Shown here one piece after another: positions 36,531 through 47,787 of a DNA stretch of 64,000 nt. Source of the stretch: Chlorops oryzae (taxonomy: Eukaryota > Arthropoda > Insecta > Diptera > Chloropidae); NCBI GenBank assembly GCA_020466095.1, contig CM035808.1:44268793-44332792 (forward strand), given 5' to 3'. The position numbers were made by a program, and so were the translations under genes. Under the pieces are notes generated by a model. It saw only the letters and a program-made list of their open reading frames with translations, was not told the origin of the DNA and did not search any database. Numbering within the stretch: position 1 is the stretch's first letter; each line of letters opens with the position of its first letter.

Positions 36531-39500
36531 AAAAAGGGTCTGTCCTTTGACAGATCAATTGAAACTTTAAATTTCAAACAACATGAGTAGGCAAATTAAG
36601 AAAGGACTTAAAGTATTGGCATATTTAGTAATTCTCATCGACTAGTTGAAGAGTAGTTGAAATTCCTGACTAGTTATTTTCCTATCGATATTTACTTTAA
36701 TTACATACAGGGTCCATCATGTTCTAAAAGTATAACCTGCCCTTCGAAGAAAAATAGTCCTATTAGACGAAATAAGTTGTTCTTACATAATTCACAATAA
36801 TTGTGATCAATTTTTAGCATAGAAAGAGTGAGATCTAAACAGTTTTGACAGCTTTTTAGGAGATTATATCCCCTGAGTGTCTCAAAAGGAGGCCAAATTC
36901 CCTGAAACTTCATTTCGCAATCTTTTAAAAACTAAAAATTGGTCCAATAAGAGTTCTACTAAAAACTGTTCTGCCCTAAGTCTCGCCTCACGAATAGCAA
37001 TCCCCTTAATTTAGAAGAGATCCTGCTTAACTGATAACAGTTGAATGATAATTTCCGATGGCAATATCTCTGCACAAATCAAAGAATACTTTTGAGAAAA
37101 TTTCGGCTTTACTGGAGTGGGGTAATCAAGAATCAAAATATGCTTTAAAAGATTTTGGAGAGATTCGGAATATTGTGCTGGACCTATGATGAATTTATGA
37201 TTACGATTTCTAGCAGACGTACCCCACAGCAAGAGGACTCAAAAAAAAGAAAAAAACAAAAAAAAAATAAAGAATTATAAAAAATCTCTTCAATGTCTCC
37301 CTTCGAATAAAATTTCATTAAAACATTCCATCATTATGCATTGAAAACGACTGTTTGAATTGCCCGACCAGACTGTGAACAAACACATAAAGGTAAATAC
37401 CGCGGCAATGCAAACATGTGTTAAAACATTTGCCGGGAGTAAATGTTATTGACTGGACTTAATGTTTATTTTGACAAGCTACTCTCAATAGTAATTTGTG
37501 GCAGCTTGTAGTATCGCTTCGAAATATTTCGACAAACATTCCTATTTAATTTTCAATTCAGTTTAATATGCAGCAAAATTAAAAAAAAAAAAAATTAATA
37601 AATAAAAATAAAATAAGATCCACTAACACGATCCAAGTTCGCAAAAAATGTTGATTGTAGAATGTTTTCTCTTTAACGAGGTGAAAGTAAAGATTATAAA
37701 CAAAGCCTCAGCTACAGCTTCCCATCTTAAGCGTTTTTCTTATCCACTCATTTTCTGAGCACACCAACAACAATAAAATATATAAAAAAATGAGGGCGTG
37801 CAATTTGGAGCGTGCGATAAGAGAAAAAAAAAAATGAAATGAATGCGTGGGTCGATGTGATATGAAACGTGCTCATACGTTCGAAATTGGGCGTTGGTTC
37901 TCCCGTATGAAAAGAAAAGAAAAAAAAAATTTAAGAAACATAAGAAGAAACTCCCGGGAACACGAGAGAGACTAAGGACAACAACGTTTTGTCGACAAGA
38001 TCGGTGAACAAAAGTTTTGCGATAAGCGAATGATGCATGATCGTCGTTGATCGGGGCTCCATGCGGAGTTGTGGTTAATACATACACCACCATATGGAAG
38101 CTAAGGAGATTTTGGAATTTTAATAAAGCAATGATGAATTTTAGCTGTCAAAATAAAATAACGTCAAACAGAATCGCATGATCTTATTAAGAAAATCATT
38201 TTTAACCAGACAATGGAGATGTCCTATCGCTTCGTTCGACAATCATTCTCAATTTCCTTGAGCCTCCCCAGAGCAACTACTACTAGAATCGTTTAATTAA
38301 AAATAAAAGTATTTTGCATATAAATCGATTTTAATTTGGTCCCGATGAGCCCACATACCTGTAGGCAGACAGACAGACAGACATTGGGAGGGAAAGATTG
38401 CAGCATTGAAGCGAGGCACAACCATCAGGTAGGTAGAAAGGTAGGTGAGCGAGCAAACGATGTCGTCATTTGCGCCTGCGCACAAGCTAAATCTCAAGCT
38501 TCAGCTGGTTGTGGTGGTGGTGATGGTGTCTGTCTCCTCTCTTTTCGAGGTGCTGCTGCTGCTTGACTATCATTAAATTGGATCTAAAATCGCTGTACGC
38601 TGATTGTTTAATCGCATATAATCTAAAGCGCCCTTGTGTTCGCTCTGTGCACAGCATAAATTAAACAGTTTGAGACAACATTTACGTTAAACAAAGTTTC
38701 AATTGTGCATTGTACGCAGCGTACGAGGAACTGCCGAGTTTGTTGTTGTTGTTGTTGTTGTCTGAGACCTAACGAGACTGCATACAGAGCAAGTTTCTTT
38801 TTTTTTTTGCTTCTCTTACTCATTTCCTTACTGCTGCAATTTTGTCTCCGTATATTTTCGCTTTTACTTCTTGGAAGAATTATGAGCCGCCGTCTTGACT
38901 TGGCGCGGTCAAAAGGTGTCTTTGTCACCGTCACCGTCACCGTCGTCGTCATCGTCATCAGCGTTGATGTGTGTACCTTTTGACGGGTCCTCGGCGGTAT
39001 ATGCAGTGTATGCATGTGTGCATGCCCATATCTCGGAACCATTTGGTACTGTAAATAAGACATGCGCGAAATCTGCTGCAAATTCATTTGCATATTTTCT
39101 TGTCAACGCAGCTGGAGTCGATTCTCTTTCAACGTCTTACGTTTTGCTATTGGAACGTCTTTGTATACAAAAGTTCGTTGTCAATCTTCAGCGCGACGTG
39201 ACACGGTGACATGGAGAAAAATTTATGATCATTTAGAAGAAGCTTATGTGGGTGAATATATTTAGCGAAAGTTGGGAAGTTGTTTTTTCTCATTTTTTTT
39301 TTTTTAAATCGGATTAAGAAAAAAAATGTATAAAAAGTAACAATAGGAACCTATATCTGTTACGTTCCTGACTTAAAGTAAAAAAAATATATGGAAATAA
39401 ATAAAAAAACCGAATTTCCTTACTTAACTTCAAAGAGCTTACGAGAAGCACCAAAACCCTTTTCTTAAAAATTGCGATGAAATAATCTGTTTACCAAAAT

Positions 39501-39569
39501 CTGGCGAAAGTTCTTCGCTTCCAAAGTGTTTGTCCGTATTGCCTTTGAAAATGACCTGCAATTCAGGTA
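36531..39569. other. Non-coding stretch with triplet microsatellites
   Basis: Contains ACAG (about 38368-38383), TTG (about 38740-38760) and CACCGT/CGTCAT (38926-38960) repeats. The opposed ORFs at 38620-39270 arise from these. The segment 36700-37235 is less AT-biased and could be a decayed repeat; no family named. Confidence 0.35.
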
Positions 39570-39930
39570 TGTTAGAGATGCCAAAATTTCTTATAATGCC
39601 GATAGATCTTAATTTCAGTTATATCTACAATATCGGAAGAACTTTTCGGCATGTATCCAAACATGTATCTAAACATGTATCGAAACATGTATCTGAAAAA
39701 TGGAAAATGTGTCATTTATTTATGCTTGGCTTAAGCCTTTGAATGTGGCATCCTTAATTTATCATGTAACCGTGGGCTTCACTAATCATAATAATCCTTG
39801 CTAAGATATGAAGAAAATACTTGCTCATTGAAGGCAAAAAACTATATTATCTGTAATCTCGCAAAGTATGAGAGAGACGGCTTTATTCATCCTTCTTAAA
39901 TTTGACAGTCTTCAAAAAACTCCATTTAGA
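39570..39930. repeat. Diverged dispersed repeat, copy B, with 12-bp tandem
   Basis: Shares ordered words with 34190-34680 (CTTGGCTTAAGCCTTTGAAT, CATCCTTA, ATGAGAGAGACG). At 39651-39695 a 12-bp unit, AAACATGTATC(T/C), is repeated about four times. Confidence 0.5.
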
Positions 39931-39972
39931 AATTGACTGCAATCAAATGTTTTCGCATTAATTTATTATAAA

Positions 39973-40787
39973 CAAGTAAGAAAGCTAAAGTCGGTCAAGC
40001 CCGACTTTGAAATACCCAGCGTCCCGACATTATGAGCGCACTATGTTTTGCTTTTCTATTTGTGGGCGTGGCAGTGGGCGGGCCACATAAATTATTTTCC
40101 TACACCTTTCATTCGCCTTGGTGAACCTATGTTGCGAATTTGAAGCTTCTACGCCTTTTACTTCGGAAGTTACGAAACAATTCTTATTTGTGGGCGTGGC
40201 AGTGGGGGGCCACATAAATTTTTTCCTACACCTTTCATTCGCCTTGATGAACCAATATATTGCGAATTTGAAGCTTCAATACGCCTTTTACTTCGGAAAG
40301 CTACGAAAAATCTTTATTTGTGGGCGTGGCAGTGGGCGGCCACATAAATTTTTTCCTACACCTTTCATTCGCCTTGGTCAACCTATGTTGCGAATTTGAA
40401 GCTTCTACGCCTTTTACTTCACAAGTTACGATAAGCCCTTATTTGTGGGCTTATTTGTGGGCGTGGTTCGAGGAGGGCGGCGTGCATTTTTTTCCAGGAT
40501 ATGTCCCTTTTTGTATTTTACCAGTACACCAAATATCAATGGAATGTGTTGAGTGGTTCGCAAGTTACAAGCATTTTACTGAAAACGACAATAAATTCAT
40601 TTGTGGGCGTGGCAGTGGGCGATTCTCCCATTTTACTTGGATCACACTCGGATCCCGATTATACAAGTGTACCAAATTTCGACTATCATTGGTTAGCCGT
40701 TTCGGAGGAATCCGACACGGACGGACGGACAGACAGACAGACGGACAGACGGACACTAATATCGACCCAGCTTATGATCGGGTATGT
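39973..40787 (-). mobile_element. DINE-1/INE-1-like Helentron, copy 2
   Basis: Reverse orientation. The 3' terminus reads CTTACTTG on the minus strand (plus: CAAGTAAG from 39973). Next to it is a hairpin AAAGTCGG-TCAAGC-CCGACTTT (39987-40008) and ATACCCAGCG. The centre holds three tandem units with GTGGGCGTGGC. A GGACGGACAGAC microsatellite lies at about 40717-40755. The 5' end is eroded: only GGGTAT at 40780-40785 remains, and the segment present in copy 3 after the microsatellite is mostly missing. Plus-strand ORFs here are not genes. Confidence 0.8.
40058..40452. repeat. Central tandem repeats of DINE-1 copy 2 (about 128-bp units)
   Basis: Three units begin at ATTTGTGGGCGTGG near 40058, 40186 and 40316, with a partial fourth near 40441-40453. 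Each carries CCTACACCTTTCATTCGCCT and GCGAATTTGAAGCTTC. Copy 3 has two such units, so copy number varies between insertions. Confidence 0.85.
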
Positions 40788-41859
40788 AAACACATTTACA
40801 AAAAAATACATGTTAATTTCCGATGGCGAAGTAAAGTTAAAAACCCGAATGCAACCCTGTGCACTCAAAACTCTTCGATTACTTGCCTCAGATTAGTATA
40901 AGCGCAAGTGTTTCATTTTGTTTACGTGGCATCTGAGTAATGGTCATTAAAATATTAACCCCTCTATGCTTAGCTATCACGAATCGAATTACTTGAGCCA
41001 CAGCCTGTTGTTTCTTCCTTTCTTCAAACACAAAACAAAGCACCACAATTTATTTTTAATTCAAGCATTCAACTTCGATTGGTGTCATCTATTTGACAAC
41101 TCCACTAACTCTATTAACCCCGAAAAAAAAAGAGAAAAAAAATAACAACAACAGCATAATTTATGCTGAGATCAAAACGAAGAGGGGGGCAAAATTTGCA
41201 TTTTACGATGGAATACAACAAAATCCGTCGATTCGCGAGGCATTGCTGAGACGTTTTGTATTCAATGGACTTGAACGCGTACAAAAGTGATGCAACTGCC
41301 ATTGACGTCGTCATCGCCATCGTCATCGTCGTCATTGGCATCGCTAATGCCATCACCAACCAGCGCCGACACCGAGAACTGAATTCGTCACGCGCTGCGT
41401 TCGGGAGAGTATTGGGGACCACCGCCACAGGGAAACACACATACTTAAGTAAACGACAATATGCATCAGACAATGCAAACTATCGCAGTGGACAATGGAA
41501 AAATGGCAAATGTCGACAAAGTTGCAGATGAACCATTGACAAACAACAGTGACATGATGATATGGTGGCGGCGGCGATGTTGCCGTTCCGTTGCTTTTCA
41601 AACCGTTCATTGATAGCCGTTGTTCATGATGATGGCGGTGATGATGATGATGGCAATGGTGGTTGTGGTGATGATGATGATGATGGTCGCGAGTTTCTCT
41701 TGGCGATCATGATAAACTTTATTAGCATTTGAAAATGCGTCTGGTCATGTGCAATAACGTTTTATGTCTTCATCAACATTAGATTGAAAGTCATGTGGGT
41801 CAATGGTCGATTTGTGGATGACAATAAAGTTATTTTTCTTATGTTTTTTTAGTCTAAGA
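40788..41859. other. Non-coding stretch with GAT/CATCGT repeats
   Basis: Triplet repeats at 41300-41340 (GTCATCGTC) and 41618-41690 (GATGATGGC) create opposed ORFs. No gene supported. Confidence 0.4.
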
Positions 41860-41896
41860 ATATCTCAATGAAACATGTTTTACGTGAGTTTATGTA

Positions 41897-43192
41897 AGGA
41901 CTGTCCCAGAAATAACTGTCCTTTTGTTTTTAGGCTATTTATAAAAAAGTGTTAACTCTATAGCAACATATTTGGTACCTAAATAAAGTATAAATATTGC
42001 AGATTAAAAAAAAAATACTCATTCGTAAAATAAAAGAGCTACTGAAAAGATGTCATCTCAACAAGAAGAAAAGCGGAAAGCAATTATTTACAAACACCTG
42101 GAAAATCCAAACACCACGTACAAAAAGATCGCTAAGGAAGTTGGCGTGTGCGAAAAAACTGTCGGTAGGACCATAAAACGATACAGACAGCTTAGCCCTT
42201 TATTAAAAACACCAGGATCAGGGAGAAAAAGTGGTCCAGCGAACCAAGGGGTGGCCCAGAACGTTAAGCGGCTGTTTACTCAGAATCCAGGCACTTTGGT
42301 TCGTGATATGGCAGCAAAAGCGGGAACATCGAAGTCAAGTGTTCAACGGATTAAAAAATTTTACAACCAAAGGAGCTATAAAGTACAAAAAGTACTTGAT
42401 AGGTCAGAAGAAAAGGACGCCGAGACCAAGAGGAGGGCTCGAAAACTGTATCGCGATTACCTGCCCAAATTTGATTGCGTGATCATGGACGATGAAACGT
42501 ATTGCAAAGCGGATTTCAAGCAGTTACCTGGACACGGATACTATACTGCGGTTAGAAGGGGTGGAGCATCCTCTAAATTTACCACCGAAAAACATACCAA
42601 ATTTCCAAAGATATACATGGTGTGGCAGTTCATTTGCAAATGTGGCCTTCGAAGTAAGGAATTCGCACAATCAACACCGAAATTTACAACAGAGAGTGTC
42701 TGGACCGGCGTTTGCCGCCTTTTATACGTCAACACCAAGGCTCAGTACTATTTTGGCCTGACCTAGCAACATCTCACTACGCCCAGAGAACGATGGATTG
42801 ATACCAAGCCAATAATGTCACTGTGGTACCAAGAGAAGCAAATTCTCCGAATTGCCCCGAACTTCGTCCAATCGAAAAATATTGGGCTTTAATGAAAAGG
42901 AACCTTAAGAACACCAAACAACAAACTGCGAATAAAATCGAAATATAATATTTCGACATAAATGGCGTCGGGCATACACTAAGGTAAACGAAAGGTCGGT
43001 AAAAAAAACCTAATGGAGGACCTAATAAAAAAGTGTATAATTTTTTTTAAGTGTATTTTTTTCAGTGTAATTAAAATTTTTATTTATTTTGTAATGTTCA
43101 CTTAATAATAAACTGAAAGAATTTTCAAAAAAACATCATTGGTTTTTTTGCAATAAAAAAAAACAAAGGACAGTTATTTCTGGGACAGTCTT
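41897..43192 (+). mobile_element. ITmD37E-type Tc1/mariner transposon (1296 bp)
   Basis: Terminal inverted repeats of about 34 bp: AGGACTGTCCCAGAAATAAC on the left (41897 on) and AAGACTGTCCCAGAAATAAC from the right (ending 43192). They are flanked by the TA target duplication (41895-41896 and 43193-43194). The length is typical of a complete element. Its single gene is mutated, so this copy is not autonomous. The well-kept ends suggest mobilisation would still be possible if a matching transposase were present. Confidence 0.88.
42050..42948 (+). pseudogene. DD37E transposase, frameshifted
   Basis: The N-terminal part is open for 238 codons. It has two helix-turn-helix motifs (about residues 24-47, KKIAKEVGVCEKTVGRTIKR, and about 84-103), a GSGRKSG linker between them, and the first catalytic aspartate in MDDETYCKADF (about residue 147). 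After about position 42660 the homologous sequence continues in another frame (INTEIYNREC, then FWPDLATSHY with the second aspartate). A TGA at 42799-42801 replaces an expected tryptophan. The third catalytic residue is the E of ELRPIEKYW. I count 37 residues between the second and third catalytic residues, giving DD37E. Further disrupted C-terminal sequence lies beyond 42948 up to about 43035. Lesions: one frameshift, one nonsense codon, and at least one more shift near the end. The enzyme would have cut and joined DNA at TA sites. Confidence 0.85.
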
Positions 43193-43470
43193 TATTTCTT
43201 AACACTTCCCTGTGAAACATGTTCCTAGTGCGAATTTTTTCGTGTCTTAACATTTCCCCATGAAACACGTTCAGTGTGAATTTTATGCATTTAAATATTT
43301 CTTTATAAAACATATTCTAAAGAATATTTAGAACCAAAGATAAATATTGATTGAAATACTCTTTGGAAACATATTCAGTGGAACTTTTCCTGTGTCTAAG
43401 CAATTCTGTATAAGAATTGTTCAGTGCGATTTAAAAATTATCACAAGACGAAGAAAAATTATATCAATTT

Positions 43471-45561
43471 TCGAGAGCATAAAATTCTCAGCTAATCCTC
43501 TCAAAATGGCAGTAATTTTGCACCCAATGATTAATGCCAGTATGATAAAGGAAGAAAAAAAATGACCACCTTTTATACAAATTTCATGTTGCAGCATGTT
43601 GCCAAGCGTAGATGTTTCGCGATAATTTGCATTTTTTTTTTTTACTTGTCAAGTGCAAAGCAAAATCGTGTTGCAGGTGTTGCACTTGAAGAAGACGGTT
43701 TCACATCAACTTCAACTTCAAAATACTCACACTCGAACTTCATTAATGACAATGGAGCGATTGGTTTCTTCGGTTTTATTGCCAAATGTTTATCTATTTT
43801 TTGAGCTATAATAGCAGGCACGATCGTGTCTTCTTGTCATTTTTTTGACGAAAGAACATTAGTGTCAATGACAGCGAATTGCATGATACGCGCGTCACGA
43901 ATCAAAAGAAAAATAAATTTAAAAAATATTTTAAAAAATAAAAAAAATTAAAAACAAGGACAAGAAAATTACTTAAACAAACAGCGTGAAACAGCAGAAA
44001 ATATGCGGACAAAAAAAAAATAAGAGAAAAAAAAACCCAAATGCTAATGAATATAATTATGCGCATTAATCTTCGGATAAATCCAGAGTTTAGCGCAAAC
44101 TCATTATTTTTATTTTTTTTGCCCCCCTTCCCTAGCTTAAATATGACCGCATGCCGGCCGCCGCGTGCACTGCGAGCCGAGTTCATAAAATTGCGCTGCA
44201 ACGGCTCCTCCATAGCACTTGTGCGCGCCCGGGTAATTTCATCTGCCAACGTTAAGTTCGTCGTCCAGCAACTCACTCACCGCACCGGCCACATGTCAAT
44301 CACGATCTTCAACGCTCTTTATTGTTATTACCAACAATGAATGCTGAATGCTGCAAATCCGCGCGACTGTGAGTAAACAACACAACAACAACAACGAAAA
44401 TCAACTAAACTTCGTTGCTACTGTTTCTTATGCTCACAAATGTTTTGATGTTTCTGATGCCGTTGAGATGCCGATGATGTTGATGCACCAGCACCAGCAG
44501 CATTAGCCTCAGCACCTCGCTCGCTGCTGCCGCTTGTTGTCTAAATAGCGCGTTGTCATGACTTTTGCTACTTCTTGGCTATTTGTTTTTTTTCCTTCCA
44601 TTTTTTGTTCTTTCTATAGTGCGGCTTCTCATCGCACATCTCGTCTCATCTTATCCCAATTCGATGCGATCCAATCCAACCCAGCCCAACCGCCATCCAT
44701 GCAACCCATCCTGCTCAACAACTTCTGATTATCTCGTGATTTATTTGACTTACATCCAAATTTAGGGATTTAACGTGAAAAACTAACAAGCTCGCCTTAT
44801 GGACTAACTGCTCAGATTGGACTTTAGTTCTTGTTGTTGCTATTGTGGTGTTTATTCTTTGTTGTTATTGCCAGTTCATGAGTTGAAATGTTGCTGTTGC
44901 GCTATTGCAGCAGAAATTGCGGCTCTCAAGTTAAAACGCTCATTTTCAGCACGGAAATTGCACGTTAAACTCAATTCGTTCTACCCGGTATGAGCTTTCT
45001 TCTTCCTCTTCTTCTTCTTCTTCGATGGGATTTACACTCCCATAGTTGAAGTCTCGAGGGAATCAAATGTCAAGTGAATAAATGTTTTGTCACTGCTCAT
45101 GCGGAAAATTCCTTATAAATTTCTTTATATTTACTCACTATACTTATATGTATATGGGTTTATACAGCTCGACAGATCGTTTAAATTCTATTAGGGATGG
45201 CAGGTCATGGAGAAGAATTTGGGGTCCATCTTAAAAGAGCTACTAAATAAGAGAAAAAGGTGTGCCACGTTTGAAGAAAATTTTTTCGACTTTTAACAAG
45301 ACCTGAGACGGTACATATCACCTGATATTTTACCCCTATGCTAAGAGTCCAGGGCATTGTTACTACTTAAAGCGAATCTCCCCTAAATCAAGGGGAATTT
45401 TGGTTATCATGGTTTTCGTGGTGTAGCTGATTGAGATGCCAACTGGGTCATGGGTCTGACACTTTTTCTGTGTGCCGTATAACACAACCAAAATAAAATG
45501 CAAAAATGTTTGAAAGCGCTAAAACATTTTATAGTGTCATTACATGCCCCTTTGAGAGATT
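43471..45561. other. Non-coding stretch
   Basis: No supported gene. A CTTCTTCTTC run lies near 44997-45023. The composition is mixed and includes GC-rich parts at 44140-44300 that could be regulatory; nothing specific is visible. Confidence 0.35.
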
Positions 45562-45573
45562 AAATTATCTGGA

Positions 45574-47458
45574 TACGCATATTGCATATTTGAATAGCGA
45601 AGACTAACTACAGAAATGATCCTGTGAAGTATAGTCTTATCCTGGCAGATAGACTTACTCTCTGGTCTAAGGCAAATCAAGCTATCCCGGAAACACAGAA
45701 TGGGTTCAGAAGTGGGTGTAATTGTATCGACAACGTCTTCACGTTGCAGTCTGCCATCCACCTACATTTACGACATAAAAAGTCCTCCCTTCTTGTGCTC
45801 TTTATAGACTTTCGGAGAGCATTTGATTCCATATCACATGAATTGCTATGGCAGAAATTGTACTGGAAAGGTGTAAGTCCTAGATTTATTCATATTGTTA
45901 AATCACTCTACGATTACGCTTGTTTCTCGCTTAAGCTAGACGATTCTATTTCCAAAGAATTTTCTGTGTCTGAAGGAGTTCTACAAGGCGAGACACTAAG
46001 CCCCTTGCTATTCATACTTTTTATTTCAGACATCGAAGCTGAATTTAAATCTAAAGGAATTGAAGGCGCGAACATTGACGGTTTTAATGACCTTGCATTA
46101 TTATTATTTGCTGATGACGCAGTGGCGCTGGCGCGTTCACCGGTGATATTAAGAAAAATATTAAATGCCCTTGAACGATATTGTGATATAAACAAACTCA
46201 CCGTAAACTCAAAAAAAACCCAAATTGTTCATTTTAGGAAGGGTGGGAGGCAATCTTCTGAAAATTTCTTTTATAAAAACAAAAAGTTAGCCATTGTAAA
46301 GTCCTACACATACCTTGGGGTTCCCTTCGCAAGCTCTGGCCTAGGCAAATGTGCAGTCGATTCAGCAATTAATAAAGGTCACATAGCTTTGGGATCTAGC
46401 TTGCAAGTGCTCCGGAACTGCAAAGGAGACTCTTGGAAAGGTAAAGTCAAACTATTTGATAGCATAATCACTCCTACTGTTCTATATTCTGCTCAAACAT
46501 GGTCACTGCGCTACATGGATCAACTAGAAATAATTCAAACCACATATTTCAAAAGACTACTATCTCTTCAAAAATCTACCCCAAATGCCTCTCTTAGACT
46601 TGAACTAGGTTTAGTCAAAATATCGTTCAAAGTCTTTCAGTTAACTTGGAATTTTATTGTCCGAATTTTTAAAATGGAACCTATCCGCCTCCCAAAAATT
46701 TGCCTAATTCGATTAATTCACCTGCATTTACACACAAACACCACCATGCAATACAATTGGGTAACACAGTTCAATCAAATTTTAAATCAAATCAATATGA
46801 CATACATGTGGGATTCTACTGATCCCTTAGCGTGGGAGAATCAAAGAAACGTTGCCCTCGAACGTTACCATCGCCACCTTAAGTTCAAGGATATCCTATC
46901 CTCTTCTAACACCACTTTTATGAACTGCAGAATTCTCAGATCACTCGATGATCAAGTGGCCGAGTATCTTCAAAACCAAAATCATTTCCATGTAGCCAAG
47001 ATAATTTGCCAAATGCGACTTTCCACCCAATTTATGCTCAGATTTTGTATAAATGGTAATTTTTATGTAATTAACCAAAACTTTCAATGTACGCTTTGCA
47101 ATTTAGACAGCAACGAAACTCTAATTCACTTCATTTTTGAATGCCCGGCATACTCAGTAATTAGAAATAAGTTTTTAAGCCATCTCATCTCCGCCTCTTA
47201 TGGTAACTTAACAGTCATTTTAAATTGCACTGATAAAAACTCTACCAAATTGTTATATAACTATATTGTAAATAGCCTAAGATTAAGATCCTTCTTATTA
47301 CATGAGTAATTAGTCTAAAGGTACAGCAAATCACTCTCATTTTCACTGTTTAAATCCCAAAAACTTGTACATCCATGCCAGTATATTATAAAATCTAACA
47401 CTGCTACAGACAAATGTCTATAAGCAGTAAATAAATTGAATTGAATTGAATTGAATTG
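45574..47458 (+). mobile_element. 5'-truncated non-LTR retrotransposon (LINE)
   Basis: Bounded by a 12-bp target-site duplication AAATTATCTGGA (45562-45573 and 47459-47470), which fixes both ends. The 5' end is cut inside the start of the reverse transcriptase, so the endonuclease and first ORF are missing, as is common for incomplete target-primed reverse transcription. The 3' end carries about 150 bp of UTR and a tail of TTGAA repeats instead of poly-A, as in several fly LINE clades that end in short tandem repeats. The intact remaining frame and perfect duplication point to a young insertion. Confidence 0.9.
45624..47309 (+). CDS. LINE reverse transcriptase, C-terminal part, uninterrupted
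   Basis: About 560 codons without a stop. The first codon given (GTG) is only a reading-frame landmark, since the true protein start lies upstream and is lost. Reverse transcriptase blocks in order: QNGFRSGCNCIDN (about 25-37), FIDFRRAFD with catalytic D62, GVLQGETLSPLLF (118-130), and FADDAVALA with catalytic D164 and D165. These are followed by a thumb-like region and a C-terminal zinc-knuckle-like motif C-x2-C-x9-H-x4-C (residues 489-507). All three catalytic aspartates are present. The protein would copy element RNA into DNA at a nicked target, but without the endonuclease and a promoter this copy is probably inert. The clade is not certain: the closest impression is the I/Jockey/CR1-like range. 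The opposite-strand ORF at 45914-46201 is a shadow. Confidence 0.9.
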   Translation: MKYSLILADRLTLWSKANQAIPETQNGFRSGCNCIDNVFTLQSAIHLHLRHKKSSLLVLFIDFRRAFDSISHELLWQKLYWKGVSPRFIHIVKSLYDYACFSLKLDDSISKEFSVSEGVLQGETLSPLLFILFISDIEAEFKSKGIEGANIDGFNDLALLLFADDAVALARSPVILRKILNALERYCDINKLTVNSKKTQIVHFRKGGRQSSENFFYKNKKLAIVKSYTYLGVPFASSGLGKCAVDSAINKGHIALGSSLQVLRNCKGDSWKGKVKLFDSIITPTVLYSAQTWSLRYMDQLEIIQTTYFKRLLSLQKSTPNASLRLELGLVKISFKVFQLTWNFIVRIFKMEPIRLPKICLIRLIHLHLHTNTTMQYNWVTQFNQILNQINMTYMWDSTDPLAWENQRNVALERYHRHLKFKDILSSSNTTFMNCRILRSLDDQVAEYLQNQNHFHVAKIICQMRLSTQFMLRFCINGNFYVINQNFQCTLCNLDSNETLIHFIFECPAYSVIRNKFLSHLISASYGNLTVILNCTDKNSTKLLYNYIVNSLRLRSFLLHE

Positions 47459-47787
47459 AAATTATCTGGAAAGTTTGATTGGGCAATCCATGCACATGAA
47501 GATCACCACCACACCATCAATATCAAAACTTGTGATCCTTATCTACATAGATTACTACACTGGTATTTATAAATATAAATATAAATATTTATATTTTGAA
47601 ATAAATCACTTCACATTTTCATAACAAATTATTTTTAACAAATTACATTTTGTGCATACGCGTATGACATTTCACATATGATTTGAATCATTTTAATGCC
47701 ATATCACGTATGCACCTTTGCATATGTGCATATAAGACATTAACAGGATTGTAGCTTAAATATGACATTTGGACACACTTAATATTT

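Larger units (their letters stand above)
41860..43470. repeat. Degenerate GAAACATGTTCAGTG tandem array split by a transposon
   Basis: Repeated words (CTGTGAAACATGTTC, CATGAAACACGTTCAGTGTG, GGAAACATATTCAGTGGAAC) lie right of the DD37E element. A matching ATGAAACATGTTTTACGTGAG lies left of it, so the transposon landed in the array. Confidence 0.55.

Noticed and set aside
38623..39209. Cluster of opposed ORFs of 92-156 residues
   Set aside because: Generated by TTG and CACCGT triplet repeats on both strands.
39651..39695. CRISPR-like short regular repeat
   Set aside because: The 12-bp units are directly tandem without spacers, in a eukaryotic genome; it is a minisatellite.
40118..40901. ORFs of 93-193 residues on the plus strand
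   Set aside because: They fall inside DINE-1 copy 2 and run against its orientation; the repeats of about 128 bp shift frame between units.
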